DNA of 64,000 nt from Prosapia bicincta. Its lineage: Eukaryota > Arthropoda > Insecta > Hemiptera > Cercopidae. Position 1 is the stretch's first letter, and the number at the start of each line of letters is the position of its first letter. The DNA lies in assembly GCA_036971475.1 (NCBI GenBank), contig JBAIZL010000003.1:102497733-102561732 (forward strand), read 5' to 3'. Under the pieces are notes generated by a model. The model was not told the DNA's origin, searched no databases, and worked only from the letters and a program-made list of their open reading frames with translations. The position numbers and the translations under genes are program-made. Below, piece by piece: positions 42,841 to 56,046 of this stretch.

Positions 42841-44101
42841 CAAGGTTTTGCTTTCAAATTCAATGCCGGCAAGATACACAAATAGTGCATGTTGGAAAGC
42901 TTGCCCACAGATACAACAAATGCCACAATCGTCAAGATAATTACGTCGAAAGGCAACCATAAGTTTACTTAACGTGATAAATATATTTTTTAACTTTTTT
43001 CTTATTTCTAACCTATTGTGGGTTGAAAAAAGTACCCAGCGTAGATTGTTTGTAAGTACATAGGTTGTGCTCAATTTTCGAGGACATAATACAACATACA
43101 AATAATTATAATTACAAATACACACAAAACAGATACACATTAACCAGGTATACCAAAGCACTTTGTTAAGTACGAGTATCACGACATTGGACAATACTGT
43201 ATTAAATGAGAGAAATATCAACATTTACTCCTTTTTACTCAAGTAGTAATTTCTTTAAAATAAGCGGTTAAAAAAACTTGTGTAGGGAAGCTGTAAATAT
43301 ATGTCCTATATAACCTACTTCTATCCATATTTCTCTCCATTAAATCCAAGTGTTAAACAGGAATTACTACTCTGACGGCGTTTGATTAAGTAGGCAGTGT
43401 TTTACGACCCTGTAGTGACCTGTTGCTTGAATTATATTTCAATTAAATTAAACTTTACGATTGGAACGCCAAATGATTTTTTCCTCCACACTTCTCTAAA
43501 TCAAAGGCATTTTAGTAGCTCAACAAGTTTTCTTGCGGAGGCAAGATTTATGTTACTGCTACTGTTACTTGTAAATTGTCACCGAGAGTTCTCGGAAAAA
43601 TAACAGTTATTGTATTTCACAAGAAATAATGATTGCTATATTGTAAAATGAACAGGTCGTTAAAAAAACGACGACTATCAATGACGATTCACTTAAACAT
43701 GGATAAAAGTGGACGAATACAATCTACGTACATTGAATAAAGAATTCAAGTTGAATAACAAATACAAGAATGAAATGTAGTATTGTCTACCGCTAGCATC
43801 TTACCTCTGGGGGGTAGTGAAGACGTGCGAGAGAACTAATAATCTTCTCAATGCAGTAGTAACGCACCACTATTACTCTGGTTACAAGTCGGGTTTAGTG
43901 ACGTCATGCGCAATAAAACTACCTGGCAGAATAGTTTTTAAAATATAGGACATAGTTTCTTCTTAGCCCTGAATATATGCGAGTAATAGAATAAAGTACG
44001 CACCACAATTACTTTATCCACAATGTATATAAAGAAGAAGTGAGAACTCCATCTGTTGGTGTAATCTGTAACAAATAATTCCAGCAATGTATATCGAATA
44101 C

Positions 44102-44104
<3 letters not shown>
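42841..44104. other. Non-coding DNA; decayed hammerhead-type element at about 43745-43815
   Basis: On the minus strand, 43815-43745 reads AAGATGCTAGCGGTAGACAA followed later by ATTCTTGTATTTGTTATTC, like the tail and helix II region of the AAGCTT-class elements, but GAA and AAGCTT are lost. The longest non-repeat open frame in the window (minus, 42811-43224, 137 codons) is here. It starts with ATG and a hydrophobic stretch but matches no family I know. Confidence 0.4.

Positions 44105-44132
<28 letters not shown>
44105..44132. repeat. (CA)n microsatellite
   Basis: A short CA run of about 28 bp. Confidence 0.95.
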
Positions 44133-44135
<3 letters not shown>

Positions 44136-44791
44136 ATTTTAGCCACTTGCCTTTAGGACATCGAATGAGGTAGACTTATGGTCGATTATAAAAGCCCAAA
44201 GAACCTAGCTTACGTAGTCTTGAATGTTTTTATTTCTCGACTTATCTATTCTATAGCGATTTTTTGAAAGGTTTTCAATTTCTTCAAATGTCTTAGCGTT
44301 AACTCAAATTTTCGACAATGGTATTTTTGTATATTTAAAAAAAACTTAAGCTTACGAAATTTTAGACTAGGCCATTAAATTTGCTGTTTTCTAGGCCAAA
44401 CTAGCATTTCAAGTACATCTGTTTGTAGCATTGAAAAAAAATAAGTTCCCTCCATGTGAGGAGAATTTGAGAGAGAATATTTGAACACTTGAAGGAGAAT
44501 GCCCTTCGTGTAAGAAGTATAATCGAAAGGCGTTCTTGGTATTGTTAGAAGAGCTACATGTTTACCAGGATTTACCATTGTACAGACTTGTCACGTAGTC
44601 AGACGTGACCACTCAGTGCACGGGTTAAAACTAATTTAATACCAATCATAGTGTCACATCAAGGTCTCATATTTTATCTTGGAGGACGTGGGAAGTTTAT
44701 TGCTGGATATGACTGAAGCGTTCTTGTATTTCAGATGGAATCCAGATAAAAATGATGGTTATTCAAAGTCATATGAAGCAAGTGTTAGTTG

Positions 44792-44795
<4 letters not shown>
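44133..44795. other. Non-coding DNA
   Basis: Unique sequence with no recognised feature. Confidence 0.5.
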
Positions 44796-44839
<44 letters not shown>

Positions 44840-44907
44840 TCAGACGAATCAAGTGTTAGTTTGTTCGCGGTGGTAATATGTAGGTCTTAAATGGGTATAT
44901 ATAAATG

Positions 44908-44984
<77 letters not shown>
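44796..44984. repeat. Two (AT)n microsatellites abutting the 74-bp array
   Basis: AT runs at about 44796-44835 and 44911-44984. The second touches the start of the 74-bp array; the junction creates a TGACGTCA palindrome (44985-44992). Confidence 0.96.
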
Positions 44985-44985
<1 letters not shown>

Positions 44986-44987
<2 letters not shown>

Positions 44988-47900
44988 CGTCACCATGTTC
45001 TCGCCATTTAGAGGGCATCCTATAGTGCGGTATCTTATATTCCAGTTTTTTGGAACTCAGGTGTCATTATGTTCTCGCCATTTAGAGGGCATCCTATAAT
45101 GCGGTATCTTATATTCCAGTTCCTTGGAACTCAGGTGTCATCATGTTCTCGCCATTTAGAGGGCATCCTATAATGCGGTATCTTATATTCCAGATCCTTG
45201 GAACTCAGGTGTCATCATGTTCTCGCCATTTAGAGGGCATCCTATAATGCGGTATCTTATATTCCAGATCCTTGGAACTCCGGCGTCACCATGTTCTCGC
45301 CATTTAGAAGGCATCCTATAATGCGGTATCATATATTCCGGATCCTTGGAACTCCGGCGTCACCATATTCTCGCCATTTAGAGGTCATTCTATAATGCGG
45401 TACCTTATATTCCAGATCCTTGGAACTCCGGCGTCACCATGTTCTCGCCATTTAGAAGGCATCCTATAATGCGGTATCATATATTCCGGATCCTTGGAAC
45501 TCCGGCGTCACCATGTTCTCGCCATTTAGAGGGCATCTTATAATGCGGTATCTTATATTCCAGTTTTTTGGAACTCAGGTGTCATTATGTTCTCGCCATT
45601 TAGAGGGCATCCTATAATGCGGTATCTTATATTCCAGTTCCTTGGAACTCAGGTGTCATCATGTTCTCGCCATTTAGAGGACATCCTATAATGCGGTATC
45701 TTATATTCCAGTTCCTTGGAACTCAGGTGTCATTATGTTCTCGCCATTTAGAGTAAAACTTCATTTAGAGGGCATCCTATAATGCGGTATCTTATATTCC
45801 AGTTCCTTGGAACTCAGGTGCCATTATGTTCTCGCCATTTAGAAGGCATCTTATAATGCGGTATTTTATATTCCAGTTCCGTGGAACTCAGGTGTCATCA
45901 TGTTCTCGCCATTTAGAGGGCATCCTATAATGCGGTATCTTATATTCCAGTTCCTTGGAACTCAGGTGTCATTATGTTCTCGCCATTTAGAGGGCATCCT
46001 ATAATGCGGTATCTTATATTCCAGTTCCTTGGAACTCAGGTGTCATCATGTTCTCGCCATTTAGAGGTCATCCTATAATGCGGTATCTTATATTCCAGTT
46101 CCTTGGAACTCAGGTGCCATTATGTTCTCGCCATTTAGAGGGCATCTTATAATGCGGTATTTTATATTCCAGTTCCGTGGAACTCAGGTGTCATCATGTT
46201 CTCGCCATTTAGAGGGCATCCTATAATGCGGTATCTTATATTCCAGTTCCTTGGAACTCAGGTGTCATCATGTTCTCGCCATTTAGAGGGCATCCTATAA
46301 TGCGGTATCTTATATTCCAGTTCCTTGGAACTCAGGTGTCATTATGTTCTCGCCATTTAGAGTAAAACTTCATATAGAGGGCATCCTATAATGCGGTATC
46401 TTATATTCCAGTTCCTTGGAACTCAGGTGTCATTATGTTCTCGCCATTTAGAGAAAACTTTGTTTAGAGGGCATCCTATAATGCGGTATCTTAAATTCCA
46501 GTTCCGTGGAACTCAGGTGTCATTATGTTCTCGCCATTTAGAGTAAAACTTCATTTTGAGGGCATCCTATAATGCGGTATCTTATATTCCAGTTCCTTGG
46601 AACTCAGGTGCCATTATGTTCTCGCCATTTAGAGGGCATCTTATAATGCGGTATTTTATATTCCAGTTCCGTGGAACTCAGGTGTCATTATGTTCTCGCC
46701 ATTTAGAGGGCATCCTATAATGCGGTATCTTATATTCCAGATCCTTGGAACTCAGGTGTCATCATGTTCTCGCCATTTAGAGGTCATCCTATAATGCGGT
46801 ATCTTATATTCCAGTTCCTTGGAACTCAGGTGCCATTATGTTCTCGCCATTTAGAGGGCATCTTATAATGCGGTATTTTATATTCCAGTTCCGTGGAACT
46901 CAGGTGTCATCATGTTCTCGCCATTTAGAGGGCATCCTATAATGCGGTATCTTATATTCCAGTTCCTTGGAACTCAGGTGTCATCATGTTCTCGCCATTT
47001 AGAGGGCATCCTATAATGCGGTATCTTATATTCCAGTTCCTTGGAACTCAGGTGTCATTATGTTCTCGCCATTTAGAGTAAAACTTCATATAGAGGGCAT
47101 CCTATAATGCGGTATCTTATATTCCAGTTCCTTGGAACTCAGGTGTCATTATGTTCTCGCCATTTAGAGAAAACTTTGTTTAGAGGGCATCCTATAATGC
47201 GGTATCTTAAATTCCAGTTCCGTGGAACTCAGGTGTCATTATGTTCTCGCCATTTAGAGTAAAACTTCATTTTGAGGGCATCCTATAATGCGGTATCTTA
47301 TATTCCAGTTCCTTGGAACTCAGGTGCCATTATGTTCTCGCCATTTAGAGGGCATCTTATAATGCGGTATTTTATATTCCAGTTCCGTGGAACTCAGGTG
47401 TCATTATGTTCTCGCCATTTAGAGGGCATCCTATAATGCGGTATCTTAAATTCCAGTTCCTTGGAACTCAGGTGTCATTATGTTCTCGCCATTTAGAGGG
47501 CATCCTATAATGCGGTATCTTATATTCCAGTTCCTTGGAACTCAGGTGTCATTATGTTCTCGCCATTTAGAGGGCATCCTATAATGCGGTATCTTATATT
47601 CCAGTTCCTTGGAACTCAGGTGTCATTATGTTCTCGCCATTTAGAGTAAAACTTTGTTTAGAGGGCATCCTATAATGCGGTATCTTAAATTCCAGTTCCT
47701 TGGAACTCAGGTGCCATTATGTTCTCGCCATTTAGAGGGCATCCTATAATGCGGTATCTTATATTCCAGTTCCTTGGAACTCAGGTGTCATTATGTTCTC
47801 GCCATTTAGAGGGCATCCTATAATGCGGTATCTTAAATTCCAGTTCCGTGGAACTCAGGTGTCATTATGTTCTCGCCATTTAGAGTAAAACTTCATTTAG

Positions 47901-50900
47901 AGGGCATCCTATAATGCGGTATCTTATATTCCAGTTCCTTGGAACTCAGGTGCCATTATGTTCTCGCCATTTAGAGGGCATCTTATAATGCGGTATTTTA
48001 TATTCCAGTTCCGTGGAACTCAGGTGTCATTATGTTCTCGCCATTTAGAGGGCATCCTATAATGCGGTATCTTAAATTCCAGTTCCGTGGAACTCAGGTG
48101 TCATCATGTTCTCGCCATTTAGAGGGCATCCTATAATGCGGTATCTTATATTCCAGTTCCTTGGAACTCAGGTGTCATTATGTTCTCGCCATTTAGAGTA
48201 AAATTTCATTTAGAGGGCATCCTATAATGCGGTATCTTATATTCCAGTTCCTTGGAACTCAGGTGCCATTATGTTCTCGCCATTTAGAGGGCATCTTATA
48301 ATGCGGTATTTTATATTCCAGTTCCGTGGAACTCAGGTGTCATCATGTTCTCGCCATTTAGAGGGCATCCTATAATGCGGTATCTTATATTCCAGTTCCT
48401 TGGAACTCAGGTGTCATTATGTTCTCGCCATTTAGAGTAAAACTTTGTTTAGAGGGCATCCTATAATGCGGTATCTTATATTCCAGTTCCTTGGAACTCA
48501 GGTGTCATTATGTTCTCGCCATTTAGAGTAAAACTTCGTTTAGAGGGCATCCTATAATGCGGTATCTTAAATTCCAGTTCCGTGGAACTCAGGTGTCATC
48601 ATGTTCTCGCCATTTAGAGGGCATCCTATAAACCGGTATCTTATATTCCAGTTCCTTGGAACTCAGGTGTCATTATGTTCTCGCCATTTAGAGTAAAACT
48701 TCGTTTAGAGGGCATCCTATAATGCGGTATCTTAAATTCCAGTTCCGTGGAACTCAGGTGTCATCATGTTCTCGCCATTTAGAGGGCATCCTATAATGCG
48801 GTATCTTATATTCCAGTTCCTTGGAACTCAGGTGTCATTATGTTCTCGCCATTTAGAGGGCATCCTATAATGCGGTATCTTATATTCCAGTTCCTTGGAA
48901 CTCAGGTGTCATTATGTTCTCGCCATTTAGAGTAAAACTTCGTTTAGAGGGCATCCTATATTGCGGTATCTTATATTCCAGTTCCTTGGAACTCAGGTGT
49001 CATCATGTTCTCGCCATTTAGAGGGCATCCTATAATGCGGTATCTTATATTCCAGTTCCTTGGAACTCAGGTGTCATTATGTTCTCGCCATTTAGAGTAA
49101 AACTTCATTTAGAGGGCATCCTATAATGCGGTATCTTATATTCCAGTTCCGTGGAACTCAGGTGTCATCATGTTCTCGCCATTTAGAGGCCATCCTATAA
49201 TGCGGTATCTTATATTCCAGTTCCTTGGAACTCAGGTGTCATTATGTTCTCGCCATTTAGAGGGCATCCTATAATGCGGTATCTTATATTCCAGTTCCTT
49301 GGAACTCAGGTGTCATTATGTTCTCGCCATTTAGAGGGCATCCTATAATGCGGTATCTTATATTCCAGTTCCTTGGAACTCAGGTGTCATTATGTTCTCG
49401 CCATTTAGAGTAAAACTTCATATAGAGGGCATCCTATAATGTGGTATCTTATATTCCAGTTCCTTGGAACTCAGGTGTCATTATGTTCTCACCATTTAGA
49501 GGGCATCCTATAATGCGGTATCTTATATTCCAGTTCCTTGGAACTCTGGTGTCATCATGTTCTCGCCATTTAGAGGGCATCCTATAATGCGGTATCTTAT
49601 ATTCCAGTTCCTTGGAACTCAGGTGTCATTATGTTCTCGCCATTTAGAGGGCATCCTATAATGCGGTATCTTATATTCCAGTTCCTTGGAACTCAGGTGT
49701 CATTATGTTCTCGCCATTTAGAGTAAAACTTCATTTAGAGGGCATCCTATAATGCGGTATCTTATATTCCAGTTCCGTGGAACTCAGGTGTCATCATGTT
49801 CTCGCCATTTAGAGGGCATCCTATAATGCGGTATCTTATATTCCAGTTCCTTGGAACTCAGGTGTCATTATGTTCTCGCCATTTAGAGGGCATCCTATAA
49901 TGCGGTATCTTATATTCCAGTTCCTTGGAACTCAGGTGCCATTATGTTCTCGCCATTTAGAGGGCATCCTATAATGCGGTATCTTATATTCCAGTTCCTT
50001 GGAACTCAGGTGTCATTATGTTCTCGCCATTTAGAGGGCATCCTATAATGCGGTATCTTATATTCCAGTTCCTTGGAACTCAGGTGCCATTATGTTCTCG
50101 CCATTTAGAGGGCATCCTATAATGCGGTATCTTATATTCCAGTTCCTTGGAACTCAGGTGTCATTATGTTCTCGCCATTTAGAGGGCATCCTATAATGCG
50201 GTATCTTATATTCCAGTTCCTTGCAACTCAGGTGTCATTATGTTCTCGCCATTTAGAGGGCATCCTATAATGCGGTATCTTATATTCCAGTTCCTTGGAA
50301 CTCAGGTGTCATTATGTTCTCGCCATTTAGAGTAAAACTTCATATAGAGGGCATCCTATAATGTGGTATCTTATATTCCAGTTCCTTGGAACTCAGGTGT
50401 CATTATGTTTCCACCATTTAGAGGGCATCCTATAATGCGGTATCTTATATTCCAGTTCCTTGGAACTCTGGTGTCATCATGTTCTCGCCATTTAGAGGGC
50501 ATCCTATAATGCGGTATCTTATATTCCAGTTCCTTGGAACTCAGGTGTCATTATGTTCTCGCCATTTAGAGGGCATCCTATAATGCGGTATCTTATATTC
50601 CAGTTCCTTGGAACTCAGGTGTCATTATGTTCTCGCCATTTAGAGTAAAACTTCATATAGAGGGCATCCTATAATGTGGTATCTTATATTCCAGTTCCTT
50701 GGAACTCAGGTGTCATTATGTTCTCGCCATTTAGAGTAAAACGTCATATAGAGGGCATCCTATAATGCCGTATTTTATATTCCAGTTCCGTGGAACTCAG
50801 GTGTCATCATGCTCTCGCCATTTAGAGGGCATCCTATAATGCGGTATCTTATATTCCAGTTCCTTGGAACTCATGTGTCATTATGTTCTCGCCATTTAGA

Positions 50901-51846
50901 GTAAAACTTCGTTTAGAGGGCATCCTATAATGTGGTATCTTATATTCCAGTTCCTTGGAACTCAGGTGTCATTATGTTTCCACCATTTAGAGGGCATCCT
51001 ATAATGCGGTATCTTATATTCCAGTTCCTTGGAACTCTGGTGTCATCATGTTCTCGCCATTTAGAGGGCATCCTATAATGCGGTATCTTATATTCCAGTT
51101 CCTTGGAACTCAGGTGTCATTATGTTCTCGCCATTTAGAGGGCATCCTATAATGCGGTATCTTATATTCCAGTTCCTTGGAACTCAGGTGTCATTATGTT
51201 CTCGCCATTTAGAGTAAAACTTCATATAGAGGGCATCGTATAATGTGGTATCTTATATTCCAGTTCCTTGGAACTCAGGTGTCATTAAGTTCTCGCCATT
51301 TAGAGTAAAACTTCATATAGAGGGCATCCTATAATGCCGTATTTTATATTCCAGTTCCGTGGAACTCAGGTGTCATCATGTTCTCGCCATTTAGAGGGCA
51401 TCCTATAATGCGGTATCTTATATTCCAGTTCCTTGGAACTCAGGTGTCATTATGTTCTCGCCATTTAGAGTAAAACTTCGTTTAGAGGGCATCCTATAAT
51501 GCGGTATCTTATATTCCAGTTCCTTGGAACTCAGGTGTCATTATGTTCTCGCCATTTAGAGTAAAACTTCATATAGAGGGCATCCTATAATGTGGTATCT
51601 TATATTCCAGTTCCTTGGAACTCAGGTGTCATTATGTTCTCGCCATTTAGAGTAAAACTTCATATAGAGGGCATCCTATAATGCCGTATTTTATATTCCA
51701 GTTCCGTGGAACTCAGGTGTCATCATGTTCTCGCCATTTAGAGGGCATCCTATAATGGGGTATCTTATATTCCAGTTCCTTGGAACTCAGGTGTCATTAT
51801 GTTCTCGCCATTTAGAGTAAAACTTCGTTTAGAGGGCATCCTATAA
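44986..51846. repeat. 74-bp satellite-like array with 91-bp variant, roughly 85-95 copies
   Basis: At 6.9 kb this is the longest array in the window. The unit has TTCTCGCCATTTAGAGGGCA, CCTATAATGCGGTATCTTAT and the near-palindrome AGTTCC-TT-GGAACT (loop variant GT). Many units carry an extra 17 or so bases (TAAAACTTCATTTAGAG) that partly duplicate the TTTAGAG junction. Left-edge units (CCGGCGTCACCATG) are distinct from the interior (AGGTGTCATTATG). Blocks repeat at higher order, e.g. GAGAAAACTT at 46451 and 47167 (716 bp). No coding frame persists. Confidence 0.97.
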
Positions 51847-52513
51847 GGAACATTGCTATTGAGCAAAACTGTAGGAGGTTCCGAAAGCAATTATATGGAA
51901 CTATGATAACTCCTACAGCTTCTTTAGTCTCCAGTTAGAAATTGTATGGAGGTTATTTTCAATGGATTTTCCAATGTTTTATAAAAAACATCGTATATTT
52001 ATAAAATTATGTGATGACGTATGATATCAAATAATTTAATTAGTAATCGTAGTTTAATTTTATTGTACATTAGGATTAGGTTGAAATTTATGTATGTATA
52101 AAGAAGATTGTGTTATTTCTAAATATGTTTACGGTAAACGTGGTTACTTATTGTACTGCCTTGTTAGTAATGTAAGCCATAGTTATTAACTAAGGTAATG
52201 TAATACGGAATATTAACAAACATTTATAAGTAAAATACAAAAATTTATAAATGCGTTGTATAAATTGTCAGTTTCCATTTTAAAATGTTAACTTTAAATA
52301 ATAAATAAATCAATTTCGGTATTTTTTAAAATTTGCCATTTCCAGGAGGTAATAGATACAAACGCAATAGATGTGTGAGGAAGCTTACAGGGTTAATGAC
52401 TTTTGCAAGGATAGTTGACGTCTAATAAGAATGACAATATTGTTATTGACATAGTTTTATCTTTGCTGCTACTTTCAAACAGGTACTGTAGTATTTTAAA
52501 ACAACAGTATAGT
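51847..52513. other. AT-rich non-coding DNA
   Basis: Spacer between two arrays. No feature is recognised. Confidence 0.5.
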
Positions 52514-53112
52514 AATGTGGTGTAATATCATAGGGTTAATGTGGTGTAATATCATAGGGTTAGTGTGGTGTAATATCATAAGGTTAATGTGGTGTAACAT
52601 CATCAGAGTAATGTGGTGTAATATCATAAGGTTAGTGTGGTGTAATATCATAGGGTTAATGTGGTGTAATATCATAAGGTTAGTGTGGTGTAATATCATA
52701 AGGTTAATGTTATGTAACATCATCAGAGTAATGTGGTGTAATATCATATGGTTAATGTGGTGTAACATCATAAGGTTAATGTGGTGTAACATCATAAGGT
52801 TAATGTGGTGTAACATAATCAAAGTAATGTGGTATAACATCATAAGATTAATGTGGTGTAACATTATAAGGTTAATGTGGTGTAACATCATCAAAGTAAT
52901 GTGGTGTAACATCATAAGGTTAATGTGGTGTAACATCATAAGGTTAATGTTGTGTAACATTATAAGGTTAATGTGGTGTAACATCATCAAAGTAATGTGG
53001 TGTAACATCATAAGGTTAATGTGGTGTAACATCATAAGGTTAATGTGGTGTAACATCATCAAAGTAATGTGGTGTAACATCATAAGGTTAATGTGGTGTA
53101 ATATCATAAGGT
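52514..53112. repeat. 24-bp tandem repeat, about 25 copies
   Basis: Units such as ATGTGGTGTAACATCATAAG repeat every 24 bp, with a recurrent variant (ATCATCAAAGTA for ATCATAAGGTTA) at roughly every third unit in the right half. Eight-codon repeats keep both strands open (plus 52515-53198, minus 52496-53173); I consider these artefacts. Confidence 0.96.
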
Positions 53113-54798
53113 ACTGTATTTTATTTTCAACAAAAACTCTTTGTAAAGTGAGGACATGTTTTTGGATACTCACCGTAAATTTTAATCACTATTATTGATA
53201 TCGACATCTGAAATCAATAGTTTCTTGTTTAAAATTTATATTTGAGTAACACATGTAGAAGCATGTGCACATATAGAAGCATTTGCACTATAATTTTTTA
53301 ATCCTAAATTTCGTCATGTATTACGTTTAACATTCAACTCCATTATTTAATTTTCGGACTTACTCATTGTTATTGAATTGGTTTCTCAGCCACTGAAACT
53401 GTAAATCTTTAACAGATGATTTTCATGAAAGAAATCGATTTAGATGCAATCAAAAAGGAACAACTTTTATGCAGATTTTAACAAGTAGGTAGATAATGTC
53501 ACCTTTCACTTTAATTGTTAATGATCTATAAAACTAACATGAGATATTGGTTCTGCTGAAACAATCTCTTACACCTACAAATATGAGCATTTTAATTAAA
53601 TAATTAAAAGATGACGTCATACGAGTGTCGGCTATTGGGCTCTCGGGCACCCACACAACCTGTCGTGCTCTTGTAATTAGAAACGTTTCCTGATCCAGGC
53701 CAAAGCACGACAAAAACACAATGAGAAAAAGCAATTTTAGGTTAAGCACGTTTAACTTATAATTGGCCGAAGTCGTTGAGTGGGCGCAGGTAATTCGATG
53801 GCCGACAGCGCAAAATATGGCACCATTATTGCCATATTGTCTTTCTTCCTGTAGTGGATAGCTTTTGACAGGTGTTCGACATGAAATATACTCCCAGTGT
53901 ACGTTTTTAGTAATTATTTAGGTTTTATTATTTTTTACGTCACTTTTAAAACTAATATCATTCTGTTATTAGAGTTGTGAGGTATTGTAATAAAAAGTTA
54001 AAATGAAATGAAGTAGTTTGCATGCAAACTAGAAATTGTTGTAATTTAGAGGAAGTAATCAATTCAACTAACTTATTATCGATTATAAAGAGTGAACAAA
54101 TTATTCTAAATAACAGAAAGGTCCACGCTAAAGACTTGACACCCCTGCTTTGGGATATAGAGAATGGCCACGTTTAGAGATTTAAATTCTTAAAGAACAT
54201 TTCTCTGCCAAGCATTTAAGGACATGATCCAGCCACTACACTAATAGTGAAGGGTAGGGAAAAGGAAATGTAGGTGATAATTGAGGAAGGTTAGGTATTA
54301 ATAGAGAAAGGCTATCCCTAAGGAATTATATAACGCTCCTATGGTACTGGGAGAAAGTAAAAATTATAGTTTCGCTTAGGCAGCATTGCTTACCTAAATT
54401 AGGAAAGCCCTCTACTGGGGTCATGGATTATTAGTGATGCAGAATAATAATCTCTTTGTAGTATGACCTGGTAACGACCCTTTTTACCCCCTCCTCCTAT
54501 AACCAAGTTTCTATTATACTTCTTCCTTGGTCCCATCTCTCTTTTCCTATCCTTTTACAAGATGAGGCAGAACCGGTAAGGTCCATACAGAGAGTACGAG
54601 GTGTCTACGTCAGATCCTTCGATATATCCCAGAGCAGGAAGTGGTGTGGTTTTATCTAATCTTGCTATTCACAGTCAATAAAACTGACTATAGTAATAAG
54701 TGACTGATCGTCGAAAAACAAAGCAATAAATACAATAAAAAACAAACAGAATATGCAATAAATATTAATGTACGACTCAAGCCATCTTCCAAACAGGC

Positions 54799-54832
54799 GA
54801 CGTTGTTCTGCCTGACTGACTAGAACAACGTC
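54799..54832. other. Perfect 10-bp hairpin
   Basis: GACGTTGTTC (54799-54808) and GAACAACGTC (54823-54832) are exact inverted copies around a 14-nt loop (TGCCTGACTGACTA). Its origin is unknown; it could be the end of an unrecognised element. Confidence 0.8.
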
Positions 54833-55761
54833 AAGGCGTAACTGTATTTAATATTAACACAAAATTTCAATTTTAAAGTTTCGAAAAAATGTTTTGAGAG
54901 AATATTACACATGATCATGATCGATCAGCTGTTTAGAATTTGGCAAGTAGCCAATGGTTAAAACAGCTGTAGCCTTTGAATCACTTGAGCTATCAGATAT
55001 TTCGAATTTGACAAAATAATGAGGTTAGTAAATGTTAACAGAAATTAAAATGCGATGGTAATGATATTCGAATAAATACGACGTTTGGGAACATGATGTT
55101 GACAAATATCGTTGATTTGTTAACGAAGTTCAGTTTATTACAGCAAAATTTGTATTGACAATAACTTAGTATTTCGTGTTTGTTGGTCATAGGTTAGATC
55201 TAAACTAAAATTTACTTGAAATTTACACATAAAATTGATACCAAATGGTTTTTATTTAATGAATCTTTTTTATAAATGTATACGAATGATAATTAACGTA
55301 ACCTTACTCAAAATAACCTACACAAGGGCAAATCGATGAAGGGTAAAATGTCATCTATAGTACATAATAATAAAACAACGTTTAAATGCCATACTAAAAA
55401 ATCTGGATTCTCCCTGGTTTTAGAAAAATTCAAATCAACTGCATAAATTGACCAAAGTTTCTTCAATTGTCAAAAACATATATTTGGATAACAATTCCAC
55501 CTGTTGCACTCTACAGGCATATTTATGAAACATGCTCTCTTATTTCAAAGCAGATGCATAGACTTTAAGAGAGCAAGAAAGTGATTCGAAGGAACGGTCT
55601 GGATCGTAGTTTATGTGAATGTAGGGTTGTTGCTACAAATAATGTTAGCGTTATTATAAGGAATTAAAAACAAACAGACATGGACATTTTGTTACCATAT
55701 ATGTTAAGGGTTAGAATAAGTAACTCTCCATTAACAACTAAAATTAATTAAAACAAAATTC

Positions 55762-55771
55762 TTTGTTTCAG
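55762..55771 (+). other. 3' splice site (acceptor) of the Wnt exon
   Basis: TTTGTTTCAG preceded by an AT- and T-rich stretch. The AG at 55770-55771 places the exon start at 55772. The exon opens with the last two bases of a Gly codon (phase 1), consistent with the Gly-Ser/Arg start of this conserved Wnt block. Confidence 0.85.
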
Positions 55772-56046
55772 GGAGCAAAGAGGCAGCCTTTACATATGCA
55801 GTCGCCAGCGCAGGCGTTGCTTATGCAATCACATTAGCGTGTTCCAGAGGCAACATATCGACGTGTGGCTGCGATCCTCGGCACAAATCTCGCAAAGACA
55901 TCGCTCCGGCGGGCTGGAACTGGGGCGGATGCAGTGTGGACGCCGGCTACGGGATGAGACTAGCGAGGCGGTTCCTGGACGCGAGAGAGATCGAAGGGGA
56001 CGCGAGGAGTCTCATGAATCTACACAACAACAAGGCCGGACGTAAG
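55772..56046 (+). CDS. Wnt7: Wnt ligand gene, internal exon (Wnt7 subfamily; Drosophila Wnt2-like)
   Basis: Internal exon of 275 bp: two bases of a split codon plus 91 codons, open throughout. Wnts are secreted, lipid-modified cysteine-rich ligands of Frizzled and LRP5/6 receptors. Hallmarks, numbered from the first complete codon at 55774, are [10 protein letters not shown] (1-10), [14 protein letters not shown] (21-34), NWGGCSVD (49-56), [16 protein letters not shown] (65-80) and [12 protein letters not shown] (80-91). Family cysteines are at 23, 31, 33 and 53. [10 protein letters not shown], a following RHK, and YGMRLARRF resemble Wnt7 (Drosophila Wnt2) more than Wnt1, 2, 4, 5 or 6, from memory of the families. 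The palmitoleoylated-serine block (CKCHGVSGSC) should be in the next exon, not recognised here. The frame has no defects. This exon is less AT-rich than its surroundings, as expected for real coding DNA. Confidence 0.9.

Larger units (their letters stand above)
53113..55771 (+). other. Non-coding DNA, intron just upstream of the Wnt exon
   Basis: By position, at least its right end is intron. It contains a possible cis-regulatory interval at about 53560-53830: a TTTAATTAAATAATTAAAAG homeodomain-site cluster directly followed by the palindrome ATGACGTCAT (53611-53620). A 10-bp perfect hairpin lies at 54799-54832. No earlier Wnt exon is recognised. Confidence 0.5.

Noticed and set aside
42811..43224. 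137-codon minus-strand open frame, the longest outside repeats
   Set aside because: It begins with ATG and has a hydrophobic N-terminus, but I recognise no family, its 3' end overlaps the last 181-bp unit, and this length can occur by chance in 64 kb.
52590..53060. CTGATGATG on the minus strand in the 24-bp array, like a hammerhead core
   Set aside because: No helix II hairpin or GAA follows; it is part of the repeat unit by chance.
52496..53198. Open frames of about 225 codons on both strands
   Set aside because: The 24-bp array is open both ways; low-complexity eight-residue repeats.
55839..56045. 68-codon plus-strand frame over the Wnt exon
   Set aside because: Shadow frame; the Wnt reading frame in the same exon is clearly the real one.
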